The notes under the pieces: model-generated
What the model saw: only the letters and a program-made list of their open reading frames with translations
The model's database searches: none
What the model was told of the DNA's origin: nothing
Translations under genes and position numbers: made by a program
Shown: positions 23,121 through 35,650 of the stretch, one piece after another
Position numbering within the stretch: position 1 is the first letter of the stretch
How the letters are laid out: each line of letters begins with the position of its first letter
From: Serripes groenlandicus
Lineage: Eukaryota > Mollusca > Bivalvia > Cardiida > Cardiidae
Length of the DNA stretch: 64,000 nt
Direction of reading: 5' to 3'
Assembly: GCA_031761405.1 (NCBI GenBank)
Contig: JASEVX010000115.1
Span: 468,787-532,786 of the forward strand

Positions 23121-24093
23121 TACCAAGCGTAAATGTTAAATACACTTTCTTTAGAATACGCGTGCTGATAAGGTAATTATTAATCACATGTGTTTGCTTA
23201 TAAAAGAAACTTTACATGTATATGAGAACTTTTATACACACAATAGCCGGTATTTCGACGAAAGGTTGAACATGCCGAGGGGCTTCTGAACTTACATTTG
23301 CTTTAACCCCTTTTCAACATACATCAATTCTGCAGATGACAACTTTGAAAACAACAAGGCCCAAATATGAAAAAAGTCCACAAATTAAAATATGATTACA
23401 TAAAAGAGTAAAAAACATTGTGACAAAAAATGGTGACAAAAAGTGGTATTTCTCATTAAGTTTACATTTTCTTCTGTTACTATATGATTACATGAAAAAG
23501 TTACAAATCGATATTTGTGAACAGTGTATGTTCAGATCAGCATGTCAATCTCCTCAATCTAATCAGAATGTACACGAGTTAACTTGCTCTTCTAACTAGC
23601 TTTTATAAATTAAATGTGAGACAGTGTAGCTCTTGATCAGACAGTGAGAATGTACACGAGTTAACTTACTCTTCTAACTAGCTTTTACAAGTTATATGTG
23701 AGACAGTGTAGCTCTTGATCAGACAGTGAGGATGTACTTGCTGATCTTGATCCACCCTGTAAACAAAAAGCAACGTGTATCTTTACCTATGGACAGGCTC
23801 ATTTAATGTTTTAGAATGTCGCTGGCTGCAGATGCGTCAAAGTGCGTCCGTATTTGGAAAACGAGTTGCTATTAATTGTTAAACAATAACTATTTAAATA
23901 TGTTTAAACAACTTCTATCAATTTTTAAACAACTACTATTCATTTTCAAACAATAACTATTAATTTTCTTACAATTACTTTTCATTTTTAAATTACTATA
24001 TATGTAAGTGGTATCACTTGGATAGCATTGAGTGAGCATATATAGTTATGCTTAATTCGACTTGGTACATTGGTGCACGATATTGCTTACATG
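23121..24093 (+). other. 3' flank of C1q gene A
   Basis: Aligned with 50,094-51,023. Relative to B, about 30 bases containing the poly(A) signal are missing after cttctgaactt (near 23,294). An 83-bp segment (gtacacgagttaact to cagacagtg) is doubled at about 23,567-23,732 but single in B. Degenerate aacaataactatt phrases at 23,880-24,000 are shared by both blocks. Confidence 0.7.
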
Positions 24094-24555
24094 TACAGAC
24101 AGTGGACTCGCGATAACTCGAACATGGGATAACCCGAACATATCGTTTAACTCGAACCATTTCCATGAACGGAGATGTTTATCAAAACAGTGTAGCAGCA
24201 GTACGAGCAATTAGAACTCTCACTGTGCTGTTTTCTTGTTACGATTTTATCTGTGGATCGCTATTCACAACAAATACATAAGAAGATATAAATTACTGGC
24301 AAACTGATTTAGTATAAATCAAGCGATAACAGTATAGATGAAGTACACTACTTTTTATATAAATTCAACAATCATTCGAGCACTTTTTCTTCATATGGTT
24401 TTATCAGGGGGTCGTTATTCCCTAAAATACATAAGTATAAATTAATTACTGACGCAAACTGATCAAGATTAAATTCAGCGATAACTCGAACATTTCGATA
24501 ACTCGAGCTAACTTCAGTGTCCCTTTCGAGTTCCAGTTATCACGAGTTCCCTGTA
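24094..24555. mobile_element. Inverted-repeat DNA element, pogo/Tc1-mariner-like ends, non-autonomous
   Basis: The left end is tacagacagtggactcgcga then taactcgaacatggg. The right end is cagttatcacgagttccctg then ta. The ends are diverged inverted repeats, with more gataactcgaac motifs inside. Such ends, bounded by TA, resemble those of pogo/Tigger-type transposons; that is from general knowledge, and no transposase is present. The paralogue at 51,024-51,329 lacks about 157 internal bases, so the insertion predates the duplication. Confidence 0.7.
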
Positions 24556-26570
24556 TGTAATGTCAATATTTATTTCGGCGTCGGTAGATGTGGACATTCA
24601 TTGAAATACGCACGCGTATGCAAGTTATATGTGAACAGTGTAAATTTTGATCAGACTGTGCGTATGCACGTAATTGTGTAAGACAATCGGTGGTAATTCT
24701 CTTTAACCCTTTCTAACACACGACACATCTGCAGTAGATAACTTTGGAACATTAAGGGGCAATATGGAAAATCTCTTTAGATACAAGTTAAGTTTAAAAC
24801 TAGAGTTAAAAACAGTGTGGCAAAGATCATCCATCTGCTTCAGAGGCGCAAGAAAAAATTTGAATGTGAAAACGAGTTACATAAATAATGATATTTAACT
24901 AGGCTTTTAAATATAGAAGTGATATATTGCTGGCAAAACCAATTCTAACGAAACGTTACTTCGGATATTGAAGTGAAATGATGCCCGAATTTCACAGGAA
25001 TGAAAACACTTTAGATTGGCGGTATTTGCTAGGGCATTTACATGTTCGGAAGACAACACACTAAAAAACTTTTTTATTTAAAAAATCTTGTTTCAGTAAA
25101 TGATAGAACATTTTGTTCGGTTTAACATTTAGATATTTGAGACGCGGCTGTCGTTTCTTAGCGGTTTTTAAAGTTAATTGTCGACTGACAATTGGGCCTA
25201 CACTTCACTGCGTGTTTTTAAGTCACATGTATAATCACTATTTTAATGCAAACTATCAATTAGGTTCACAGCTTCACTACTCCGAACTTAAGATATGCAC
25301 CATTTGTATCAGAACTGTATATATGTATGATTTATAATCTAAGTTGGCCATAATTAAAAATATTTGTAAAACATAATTTGTGTTTTTTTAGTTCACAGTG
25401 GCGCATTTAAAATGAATTTCCCCGCTTGTTAAGCCAGACAGGATAGCGGAAATTTGTAGGCTAAGTTCGTTTCCGAGGGGTATAGATGGGACCATCTATT
25501 TATGGATTTTATTTATGTTCCGCATCCTGTCTGGTATTTAAGATGCCTGCCGATCAAACGGTTATACATTCAGTTTGTTATAGAATATCCAGGCATGGTG
25601 TAGGTAGATGTCTGCATGTAAGAAAGCAACGCATGGATCACCGTATATCGGTTCTGGTGGATAGATTGCAATGCCAAGTAATGCATTAGTGTAATACCGT
25701 CTTTGAATGCCAAGTAAAATAGGCATTTCTTATACCAAAACGGCTCAAAACTATAATTGAGCTCGCCCGTGGAAGAAGTTTGCACGTCTGAAATGTAGAT
25801 TCGAGTCGGCCTGTCAATCTTCCTCGTCTTACCACAATCTACACAAGTTGAAAGAACATTCTAAAAGCTTACGTTAATAAGCGTAAACAGTGTAAATCGT
25901 GATCAGACTATGCAAATACATCGGTTGATCGGGATCTATACTACTTATGAAAACTAACAAGTACCTTTTCCTATCCACGAGCCCATTAACGTGCTGCACA
26001 CATTATAAATTCTGCATTGCATATGCAACGTATTCAAAATGGGATGTTCTACAGTAAAACAGTTTTCATGATATGCAAGGATATTTATGTGCAGAAGGAA
26101 AATGCCTGTGAACGATGAAAACAAGGCAGATTTCTTTCTGTTTAAATAAAACCAAATCGACCACTAATGAGTCTTTCTCCAATAATCGTTAAGTTCATAA
26201 TGTCATTAAACTTAATAAGAATAGAACTGCTTCCCATACTGTTTAGTTGAGCATTTACAGTTTCTTCAAAGCTCGGAAACAGAACTAGCGGACTTATGGT
26301 CAAAGGGAGATAACACCGATTAGAAAACTAATCAATACAAGTTATTCCTATTGATAGATAGAATTGGTGCCATACATTTAACCATAAATCTACTACATGT
26401 CATATCAATAAACATGAAATGATTACGGTTACAAAACATATTATAACTGCAGATTGTAAGTGTAAAAGGATTAAAGGAATCCCATTATATGGAAGTTCGA
26501 CAGAATTAACCTGATCCTGATTCATGTAGAAGTATATTAAATACTATTATGGCGTGTCCTAGGACTCCGC
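24556..26570. other. Intergenic DNA of block A, paralogous to 51,330-54,600
   Basis: No gene recognised. At 25,222-25,267 it has the single-copy version of the 43-bp unit that is repeated about 20 times in block B. Around 25,143-25,190 it has the unexpanded version of the 25-bp array region. Confidence 0.6.
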
Positions 26571-26790
26571 CGTGGCAGAGTGGTTAGCGCTGGGGATTTG
26601 GAACCAGGCGTCCCGGGTTCGATCCCCAGTCGCTGCACTGTGGTCGTGGTAGAGTGCCCTTAGGCAGGGCAAATTTCCTAGCCTAGTACTTGTTTGTTAA
26701 CCAAGGTATCATGAATAACTGAACTGTCGCCGTGATATAACTGGAATAATGTTGAACACGGCGTAAAACCACAACAAAACAATATGATGA
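26571..26790 (+). mobile_element. tRNA-derived SINE with ccgtggcagagtgg head (block A)
   Basis: The head ccgccgtggcagagtggtta through gggttcgatccccagtcgc has good A and B boxes and a tRNA-like acceptor pairing. The body contains gtagagtgcccttaggcagg. The 3' part is gtcgccgtgatataactgga, then cggcgtaaaaccacaacaaa. Paralogues are at 54,600 and 56,286. Confidence 0.88.
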
Positions 26791-27338
26791 ATATGATGTG
26801 GCCGTATTCACCAAACTTTCAACTTTAGACTTTGGACTAAATCTTAAACTAAATCCGAAGTCCGCTTTGTGGATTCCCGAAGATTTAGATTTAGTTGTAT
26901 TCACCAACGCGTTTTAAACCCAAACCCAAAGTCTCAATTTAGTCCAGTTTGTAAATGTCGTAAGGGGCCGCGCATTACCCTGGTTCCCGAATTATTAATA
27001 GAGCCAAAAGAAAGTCAGAACCTTTCCTCGACAGTCTAATTTTAGATTTTCATTTTATCGCTTTTCACATACATGTAGGATAAGCTGGCATCTCAATGTT
27101 TCATTCGATCTTTCTGTTCATTTGCGTTGTTTTAATAATCGGATTTTCATGTCTACATAAAAGGGAGCAAACAGGTCGTTTCTCCATTATATCTTTTAAA
27201 TTACCCAAACAATCCCTATGTTGTGGGTACACAGTGTGGGACGATTCGTTTGATATTCTAAATACATGTCTTATCTAGGGCTCTGATATGTGCATTTAAC
27301 ATCAGATTTAATATATGAGCTTTTATTCCACCACGCGT
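26791..27338. other. Spacer between two SINEs; no gene recognised
   Basis: Paralogous to 54,780-55,374 and 56,505-57,078. It carries repeated phrases of the type gactttggactaaatct. A short frame near 27,096 (MFHSIFLFICVVLIIGF) is also readable at 56,790, but is broken in the third copy. Confidence 0.5.
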
Positions 27339-27403
27339 GACTGCCTCAGTGATGTCGTGGTCCCGGTTCAGGTGCGCGAGGTCGATGTTTTGATCTTCGG
27401 CCA

Positions 27404-30400
27404 TGTCATACGGTAGTAATGGATTTCCCTCCTTGTCGCTTAGGATTGTGGGAGTTATCATTACCAGGTCATACGGTAGTAATGGATTTCCCTCCTTGTC
27501 CCTTAGGATTGTGGGGTTATCATTACCAGGTCATACGGTAGTAATGAATTTCCCTCCTTGTCGCTTAGGATTGTGGGAGTTATCATTACCATGTCATACG
27601 GTAGTAATGGATTTCCCTCCTTGTCGCTTAGGATTGTGGGGGTTATCATTACCAGGTCATACGGTAGTAATGGATTTCTCTCCTTGTCCCTTAAGATTGT
27701 GGGGTTATCATTACCAGGTCATACGGTAGTAATGAATTTCCCTCATTGTCCTTAGGATTGTGGGGGTTATCATTACCAGGTCATACGGTAGTAATGAATT
27801 TCCCTCATTGTCCCTTAGGATTGTGGGGGTTATCATTACTAGGTCATACGGTAGTAATGAATTTCCCTACTTGTCCCTTAAGATTGTGGGGTTATCATTA
27901 CCAGGTCATACGGTAGTAATGAATTTCCCTTCTTGTCCCTTAGGATTGTGGGAGTTATCATTACCAGGTCACACGGTAGTAATGAATTTCCCTCATTATC
28001 CCTTAGGATTGTGGGAGTTATCATTACCAGGTCACACGGTAGTAATGAATTTCCTTCATTGTCCCTTAGGATTGTGGGAGTTATCATTACCAGGTCATAC
28101 GGTAGTAATGAATTTCCCTCATTGTCCCTTAGGATTGTGGGAGTTATCATTACCAGGTCACACGGTAGTAATGAATTTCCCTCCTTGTCCCTTAGGATTG
28201 TGGGAGTTATCATTACCAGGTCATACGGTAGTAATGGATTTCCCTCCATGTCCCTTAGGATTGTGGGGTTATCATTACCAGGTCACACGGTAGTAATGGA
28301 TTTCACTCCTTGTCCCTTAGGATTGTGGGGGTTATCATTACCAGGTCAGACGGTAGTAATGGATTTCCCTCCTTGTCCCTTAGGATTATGGGAGTTATCA
28401 TTACCAGGTCACACGGTAGTAATGGATTTCCCTCCTTGTCCCTTAGGATTGTGGGAGTTATCATTTCCAGGTCACACGGTAGTAATGGATTTCCCTCCTT
28501 GTCCCTTAGGATTGTGGAGTTATCATTACCAGGTCAGACGGTAGTAATGGATTTCCCTCCTTGTCCCTTAGGATTGTGGGGTTATCATTACCAGGTCACA
28601 CGGTAGTAATGGATTTCACTCCTTGTCCCTTAGGATTGTGGGAGTTATCATTACCAGGTCATACGGTAGTAATGAATTTCCCTCCTTGTCCCTTAGGATT
28701 GTGGGGGTTATCATTACTAGGTCACACGGTAGTAATGGATTTCCCTCCTTGTCCCTTAGGATTGTGGGGTTATCATTACCAGGTCACACGGTAGTAATGG
28801 ATTTCACTCCTTGTCCCTTAGGATTGTGGGAGTTATCATTACCAGGTCATACGGTAGTAATGAATTTCCCTCATTGTCCCTTAGGATTGTGGGAGTTATC
28901 ATTACCAGGTCACACGGTAGTAATGAATTTCCCTCCTTGTCCCTTAGGATTGTGGAGTTATCATTACCATGTCATACGGTAGTAATGAATTTCTCTCCTT
29001 GTCTCTTAGGAATGTGGGAGTTATCATTACCAGGTCATACGGTAGTAATGAATTTCCCTCATTGTCCCTTAGGATTATGGGAGTTATCATTACCAGGTCA
29101 TACGGTAGTAATGAATTTCCCTCATTGTCCCTTAGGATTGTGGGAGTTATCATTACCAGGTCACACGGTAGTAATGAATTTCCCTCCTTGTCCCTTAGGA
29201 TTGTGGGAGTTATCATTACCAGGTCATACGGTAGTAATGAATTTCCCTCATTGTCCCTTAGGATTGTGGGAGTTATCATTACCAGGTCATACGGTAGTAA
29301 TGAATTTCCCTCATTGTCCCTTAGGATTGTGGGAGTTATCATTACCAGGTCACACGGTAGTAATGAATTTCCCTCCTTGTCCCTTAGGAATGTGGGAGTT
29401 ATCATTACCAGGTCATACGATAGTAATGAATTTCCCTCATTATCCCTTAAGATTGTGGGAGTTATCATTACCAGGTCATACGGTAGTAATGAATTTCCCT
29501 TCTTGTCCCTTAGGATTGTGGGGTTATCATTACCAGGTCATACGGTAGTAATGAATTTCTCTCCTTGTCCCTTAGGATTGTGGGGTTATCATTACCAGGT
29601 CACACGGTAGTAATGTATTTCTCTCCTTGTCCCTTAGGATTGTGGTGTTATCATTACCAGGTCACACGGTAGTAATGAATTTCCCTCCTTGTCCCTTAGG
29701 ATTGTGGGGTTATCATTACCAGGTCACACGGTAGTAATGGATTTCACTCCTTGTCCCTTAGGATTGTGGGGGTTATCATTACCAGGTCAGACGGTAGTAA
29801 TGGATTTCCCTCCTTGTCCCTTAGGATTGTGGGAGTTATCATTACCAGGTCATACGGTAGTAATGGATTTCTCTCCTTGTCTCTTAGGATTGTGGGGTTA
29901 TCATTACCAGGTCATACGGTAGTAATGGATTTCTCTCCTTGTCTCTTAGGATTGTGGGAGTTATCATTACCAGGTCATACGGTAGTAATGGATTACTCTC
30001 CTTGTCTCTTAGGATTGTGGGAGTTATCATTACCAGGTCATACGGTAGTAATGAATTTCCCTCCTTGTCCCTTAGGATTGTGGGAGTTATCATTACCATG
30101 TCACACGGTAGTAATGGATTTCCCTCCGTGTCCCTTAGGATTGTGGGAGTTATCATTACCAGGTCATACGGTAGTAATGGATTTCCCTTCTTGTCCCTTA
30201 GGATTGTGGGAGTTATCATTACCATGTCATACGGTAGTAATGGATTTCCCTACTTGTCGCTTAGGATTGTGGGGTTATCATTGCAAGGTCACACGGTAGT
30301 AATGAATTTCCCTACTTGTCGCTTAGGATTTTGGGGTTATCATTACTAGGTCATACGGTAGTAATGAATTTCCCTCATTGTCCCTTAGGATTGTGGGGTT

Positions 30401-32462
30401 ATCATTACCAGGTCACACGGTAGTAATGAGTTTCCCTCCTTGTCCCTTAGGATTGTGGGAGTTATCATTACCAGGTCACACGGTAGTAATGAATTTCCCT
30501 ACTTGTCGCCTAGGATTGTGGGAGTTATCATTTCCAGGTCACACGGTAGTAATGAATTTCCCTTCTTGTCCCTTAGGATTGTGGGAGTTATCATTACCAG
30601 GTCATACGGTAGTAATGGATTTCCCTTCTTGTCGCTTAGGATTGTGGGAGTTATCATTTCCAGGTCATACGGTAGTAATGGATTTCCCTTATTGTCCCTT
30701 AGGATTGTGGGAGTTATCATTACCATGTCATACGGTAGTAATGGATTTCCCTACTTGTCGCTTAGGATTGTGGGGTTATCATTACAAGGTCACACGGTAG
30801 TAATGAATTTCCCTACTTGTCGCTTAGGATTGTGGGGTTATCATTACTAGGTCATACGGTAGTAATGAATTTCCCTCATTGTCCCTTAGGATTGTGGGGT
30901 TATCATTACCAGGTCACACGGTAGTAATGAGTTTCCCTCCTTGTCCCTTAGGATTGTGGGAGTTATCATTACCATGTCATACGGTAGTAATGGATTTCCC
31001 TACTTGTCGCTTAGGATTGTGGGGTTATCATTACAAGGTCACACGGTAGTAATGAATTTCCCTACTTGTCGCTTAGGATTGTGGGGTTATCATTACTAGG
31101 TCATACGGTAGTAATGAATTTCCCTCATTGTCCCTTAGGATTGTGGGAGTTATCATTTCCAGGTCACACGGTAGTAATGAATTTCCCTTCTTGTCCCTTA
31201 GGATTGTGGGAGTTATCATTACCAGGTCATACGGTAGTAATGGATTTCCCTTCCTGTCGCTTAGGATTGTGGAGTTATCATTACCAGGTCATACGGTAGT
31301 AATGGATTTCACTCCTTGTCCCTTAGGATTGTGGGAGTTATCATTACCAGGTCATACGCTAGTAATGGATTTCCCTTCCTGTCGCTTAGGATTGTGGAGT
31401 TATCATTACCAGGTCATACGGTAGTAATGAATTTCCCTACTTGTCGCTTAGGATTGTGGGGGTTATCATTTCCAGGTCACACGGTAGTAATGAATTTCCC
31501 TCCTTGTCCCTTAGGATTGTGGGAGTTATCATTTCCAGGTCACACGGTAGTAATGAATTTCCCTCATTGTCCCTTAGGATTGTGGGGTTATCATTACCAG
31601 GTCACACGGTAGTAATGAATTTCCCTCATTGTCCCTTAGGATTGTGGGGTTATCATTACCAGGTAACACGGTAGTAATGAATTTCCCTCCTTGTCGCCTA
31701 GGATTGTGGGAGTTATCATTACCAGGTCACACGGTAGTAATGGATTTCCCTCCTTGTCGCTTAGGATTGTGGAAGTTATCATTACCAGGTCATACGGTAG
31801 TAATGGATTTCCCTCCTTGTCCCTTAGGATTGTGGGGTTATCATTACCAGGTAACACGGTAGTAATGAATTTCCCTCCTTGTCGCCTAGGATTGTGGGAG
31901 TTATCATTACCAGGTCACACGGTAGTAATGGATTTCCCTCCTTGTCGCCTAGGATTGTGGGAGTTATCATTACCAGGTCACACGGTAGTAATGGATTTCC
32001 CTCCTTGTCCCTTAGGATTGTGGGGTTATCATTACTAGGTCATACGGTAGTAATGGATTTCCCTCCTTTACCTTAGGATTGTGGGAGTTATCATTACCAG
32101 GTCACACGGTAGTAATGGATTTCCCTCCTTGTCCCTTAGGATTGTGGGGTTATCATTACCAGGTCATACGGTAGTAATGAATTTCCCTCATTGTCCTTAG
32201 GATTGTGGGAGTTATCATTACCAGGTCACACGGTAGTAATGAATTTCTCTCATTATCCCTTAGGATTGTGGGGGTTATCATTACCAGGTCATACGGTAGT
32301 AATGAATTTCCTTCATTGTCCCTTAGGATTGTGGGGGTTATCATTACCAAGTCATACGATAGTAATGAATTTCCCTCCTTGTCCCTTAGGATTGTGGGGT
32401 TATCATTACCATGTCATACGGTAGTAATGAATTTCCCTTCTTGTCGCTTAGGATTGTGGGGT
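27404..32462. repeat. 62/63-bp tandem array inside the SINE, block A (about 81 copies)
   Basis: The unit is catacggtagtaatgaattt, ccctccttgtcccttaggat, tgtgggagttatcattacca, ggt. Units are 63 bases with gggagtt or gggggtt and 62 with ggggtt. Diagnostic variants (gaattt/ggattt, ccttgt/cattgt, catacgg/cacacgg, cccttag/cgcttag) are mixed along the array. Higher-order copies occur: a multi-unit block starting catgtcatacgg repeats at 30,223, 30,724 and 30,973. In-frame stretches of 63-base units give open frames up to 245 residues on the plus strand and 174 on the minus strand. Confidence 0.97.
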
Positions 32463-32785
32463 TATTATTAAGACTGATTCGCTGGTGTTAGGGTCGATGG
32501 ACCAGCAGTACTGACAACTTGTCCCGGGATAAACGGATTGTGGGGTTATCATTACGACTAATTCGCTGGTGTTAGTGTCAATGGACCAACAGTACTGACA
32601 ACTTGTCCCGGAATAAACGGATTGTGGGGTTATCATTACGACTAATTCGCTGGTGTTAGGGTCGATGGACCAGCAGTACTGGCAACTCGCCCCGGAATAA
32701 ACGGATTGTTGGGTTATCATTACGACTAATTCGCTGGTGTTAGGGTCGATGGACCAGCAGTACTGGCAACTCGCCCCGGAATAAT
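32463..32785. repeat. About 84-bp tandem repeat of the SINE 3' region (about 4 copies)
   Basis: The unit is ttatcattacgactaattcg, ctggtgttagggtcgatgga, ccagcagtactggcaactcg, ccccggaataaacggattgt, gggg. Copies start near 32,463, 32,548, 32,631 and 32,714. Each represents the SINE segment just 3' of the 62/63-bp unit. The array in block B and the intact SINE have this segment once. Confidence 0.92.
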
Positions 32786-32862
32786 CGCCGGGAAATAACT
32801 GAAAAGTGTTGAAAGCGCCTTAAAACACCATAAAAACAAACAACACAACATCCAATATGCGT

Positions 32863-34225
32863 ATTTCCATAGTCCACAAATCATAGGATTTGATGAACAT
32901 AGGTACATTATATATGTAATGACAGTAGTATAATTTCTAAATTGAATTTATAGAGTTCTCGCCCATAATACCAAGACGCTATTGTCGATTGACACCCTAG
33001 TTGGAAACGAGTTTGAACCAATAATTAAAGTATTATATGTGAAAGAAGTTGAAAGAGTCGTGGCAAAATGAGTTAATGCTCACGATAAGCAACATTACAC
33101 TTTGCTAAATGTTTTCAAATGTCGTCTGCTGCACATAAGTCAAAATGAAGGTGGGATAGGGTTAACTAGTGTATAGGAGATGTGGCTTAACCCTTTCCCA
33201 CATACAGCAAATGTACAACAGAGGACTTTGGATACATCTTGGTAAAAATATGAAAATACCTTAACCCTTTCCCTTATACAGGTGCTTTCTGATATATTTG
33301 AAAGTTTTTCACAAATAATTAAGTCGACTAGATCAGGAAAGGGTTAGTTTCGGGTTATACAACACTATCAATACCGAACTCACTACTTCTGCAGCATTTC
33401 GAGTAACCTACCACATTTGTGATGTATAATTTCAGCATTCAATATATTTCTAATTTCTATTTACATTTCATTTCGCTAATAAAATGATACAAACGTTTTC
33501 TGACACACGCGTTCGTTTGTTACATACGCAAAAATATCGTTCAGGGTATAATTACTGTATAAGAAAGAATATGGCTTATACACACTATATATAAATATAT
33601 ATATATATTCACTTGTTACAAGTTCGTTATAGTTGGGTTTCATCAAACAGAATTTAACTGGCTACTTCTAATAGGATATGTTTATTTACCCCTTCCAATA
33701 TACAGACGCTTTCTGACGCCTCTTTAGCAGACACACTTTGAAAACATTGACGCAAAATGAGAAAATGCTCATAAGGAGCAATTTTACCTTTTGTCAAAAT
33801 TAATTTAACTCTATCAATAATTAATTGATTACACTTTCATTTTCAGAGATTTTCCATATTTTGCCCAGATGTTTTCAAATTCGTCTGCTGCAGATTTGTT
33901 GTATACATGTGTGACAGACGAGTTTGGTTGGTACTAACCACCATATTCAAACGATACAAGAGGGCGTTGACGTTGATGTACTTTAACCTTGCAAACATGC
34001 TATATCTATGTCTCTCTGAGACATTTATCGTGAGAAATAATCATGAACTCGCAGAAAACTTGGCATCGTTCGGAGATTTCTGTCTGGTTTTGTCGACTTA
34101 CAAATAATCTGCGTCGAGGGAAAGATCGATTGATTGGAGTTTTTAACACAATTTCACGATCAGTTCATCTAGCCAAGTGTTTCTAGGCTTTATCACACTA
34201 GTACTACATAAAACAGCAACATGCC
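32863..34225. other. Intergenic DNA of block A, paralogous to 60,961-62,540
   Basis: Collinear with block B; no gene recognised. It contains fold-back repeats (33,050-33,170 and 33,692-33,912) and a short TA-rich run near 33,585-33,610. A 66-residue frame at 33,907-34,107 begins in the fold-back repeat and is partly kept in B, but shows no motif. Confidence 0.6.
33692..33912. mobile_element. Fold-back repeat (block A)
   Basis: Left arm: ccttccaatatacagacgct, ttctgacgcctct, cacactttgaaaacattgac, gcaaaatgagaa. Right arm: attttgcccagatgttttca, aattcgtctgctgcagattt. It belongs to the same family as 22,231. The block B copy is at about 61,820-62,040. Confidence 0.7.
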
Positions 34226-34375
34226 GCTTTCCCACAGAGCCTGTCAGCCCATTGATGAAGGGCGAATTACACTTGTCGCATTGACTTGTGTTTAACATCA
34301 AAAATAAATTTGGCCGAGCTGGGGTTCGAACTCGCAGCCCTAATCGCTATCAACTGAGCTACCGGCCTTTGGTGC
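34226..34375 (-). mobile_element. tRNA-derived SINE fragment, minus orientation (block A)
   Basis: On the minus strand: ccggtagctcagttgatagc, then gagttcgaaccccagctcgg, a clear A box and B box. The adjoining body matches the SINE at 8,125 (cccattgatgaagggcgaat). The 3' part is missing. The paralogue is at 62,540-62,675. Confidence 0.82.
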
Positions 34376-34520
34376 GCCGAGAGAAAATGGCTTCCATCAA
34401 ACATATTATAGGCCTATATTATAGGCCTATGTTGAAGCATATGTTGAAGCATACCGCTTTACTAACTCGACCTTGTTAGAAGCTTTGCAACTTGTGTACA
34501 GGCTGATCTGTACCTATTCT

Positions 34521-34748
34521 GTTCAGAATGCCAATTTGTATATATTCTGTGCAGAAATGCCAATTTGTACATATTCTGTGCAGTAATACCAATTTGTACG
34601 TATTCTGTTCAGTATGTATTCTGTCCAGAAATACCAAGGTGTACATATTCTGGGCAGAAATACCAAATTGTACATATTCTGTGCAGAAATACCAATTTAA
34701 ACGTATTCTGTTCAGAAATACCAATTTGTACATATTCTGGGCAGAAAT
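34521..34748. repeat. 29-bp tandem array, block A (about 8 copies)
   Basis: The unit is ccaatttgtacatattctgt plus gcagaaata, with some shortened copies. Block B has about 2.5 copies at 62,811-62,883. Open frames on both strands (CTYSVQKYQF and similar) are by-products. Confidence 0.92.
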
Positions 34749-35004
34749 TTCATTTGATTACATTTATTGTTGGCTACGTCTTGCTTAATGTTGCTGTAGT
34801 CCTTCTGAATTTATATATGACGTTTCCAAAATTTGATTTATCAGCTTAAGAATTTTATTTTGGAAAAGTTGCCAATAGTCTGATTGTTCGTGTTACATTT
34901 ATTGAAAGTATTACGTTTAAAACATTTAAATTTCCAGTGCGTAGTCAACATTACGATTTTCGTAAATTGAACATTCGGCATGATTAAATATGTCACGCAC
35001 AACA
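34749..35004. other. Spacer, paralogous to 63,270-63,500
   Basis: Contains ttgctgtagtccttctgaat and aatttgatttatcagcttaa, matched in block B at about 63,295-63,355. No gene recognised. Confidence 0.55.
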
Positions 35005-35205
35005 CAATTACCTCTACGTACATGCTACGGACAACACTATGACCCCTTCGTACATGCTACGGACAACATTAAAAACTTACGTACACGTCACGGACAACAT
35101 GAAGACCCATACGTACATGCTACGGACAGCATGATGAGCCCTACGTACATGCCACGGACAGCATAATGCCCCTTACGTACATGCCAACGACAAAACGTGG
35201 TCTCA
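35005..35205. repeat. About 32-bp tandem array, block A (about 6 copies)
   Basis: The unit is tacgtacatgctacggacaa plus cataatgacccc with variants. The same unit forms a longer array in block B from about 63,500 to the window end. Confidence 0.9.
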
Positions 35206-35214
35206 AGTCCAATG

Positions 35215-35650
35215 CGCTAATCACTTCTCTAACAACGGACATCAGGAATCAAACCCCAAACACCTGGTTTTATGTCCAACGCGCAAATCACTTCTCTAAC
35301 AACGGACAATGGAGATCGAACCCGAAACACTTGGTCTCAATTTAAACTTGCTTACCACTTCTCTAACAACGGATATCGGGGATCGAACCCGAACCCCTGG
35401 TCTCAAGTCCAACGCAATAACCACTTCTCTAACAACGGACAATGGAGATCGAACTCGAAATACCTGGTCTCAAGTCCAACGCAATAAGCACTTCTCTAAC
35501 AACGGACATCGGGAATCAAACCAAAAACACTTAGTCTCAAGTCCAACGCAATAAACACTTCTCTAACAACGGACATCGGGAATCAAACCAAAAACACCTG
35601 GTCTCAAGCCCAACGCGCGACCCACTTTTCTAACAACGGACATCGGGGAT
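35215..35650. repeat. 67-bp tandem array (about 6.5 copies)
   Basis: The unit is cttctctaacaacggacatc, gggaatcaaaccccaaacac, ctggtctcaagtccaacgcg, caaatca. Copies at 35,224 and 35,291 are 67 bases apart. Each unit resembles the T-arm side of a tRNA-like sequence (gggatcgaaccc), so the unit may have begun as a tRNA-derived fragment on the minus strand. Confidence 0.9.

Larger units (their letters stand above)
27339..32852 (+). mobile_element. SINE expanded internally to about 5.5 kb (block A)
   Basis: The head (gactgcctcagtgatgtcgt, then ggttcaggtgcgcgaggtcg and tttgatcttcggcc) lies at 27,339-27,402. The tail (cgccgggaaataactgaaaa, then gcgccttaaaacaccataaa and aacaaacaacac) lies at 32,786-32,852. 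The flanks caccacgcgt and caatatgcgt are diverged forms of the target-site duplication around the intact copy at 55,375-55,635. Between head and tail a segment normally present once fills about 5 kb. The head has lost a few bases in the A box (gtggtagag became gtgg), so it is probably not transcribed by RNA polymerase III. Confidence 0.85.
10030..35650 (+). repeat. Segmental duplication, block A (upstream copy)
   Basis: This block is collinear with block B in the same orientation. Anchors: 10,051 with 36,638; 11,450 with 38,465; 13,383 with 38,692; C1q exon 1 (18,403 with 45,802); C1q exon 2 (22,705 with 49,681); inverted-repeat DNA element (24,094 with 51,024); SINE (26,575 with 54,600 and 56,286); post-array flank (32,926 with 60,985). 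The offset grows from 26.6 to 28.1 kb because arrays and insertions differ. Outer limits are approximate. A-side stretches without a clear partner in B include 11,630-13,375 and 19,225-20,070. Confidence 0.9.

Noticed and set aside
27096..27278. Short hydrophobic frame MFHSIFLFICVV also seen at 56,745-56,951
   Set aside because: Shared only because the segment is duplicated; the third copy near 55,090 is interrupted and no start or splice signals support it.
27403..30850. Long open frames (up to 245 residues, both strands) in the 62/63-bp array
   Set aside because: They exist because the unit lacks stops in several frames and 63 is a multiple of three. They change frame at each 62-base unit, occur on both strands at once, and have no conserved start or splice context.
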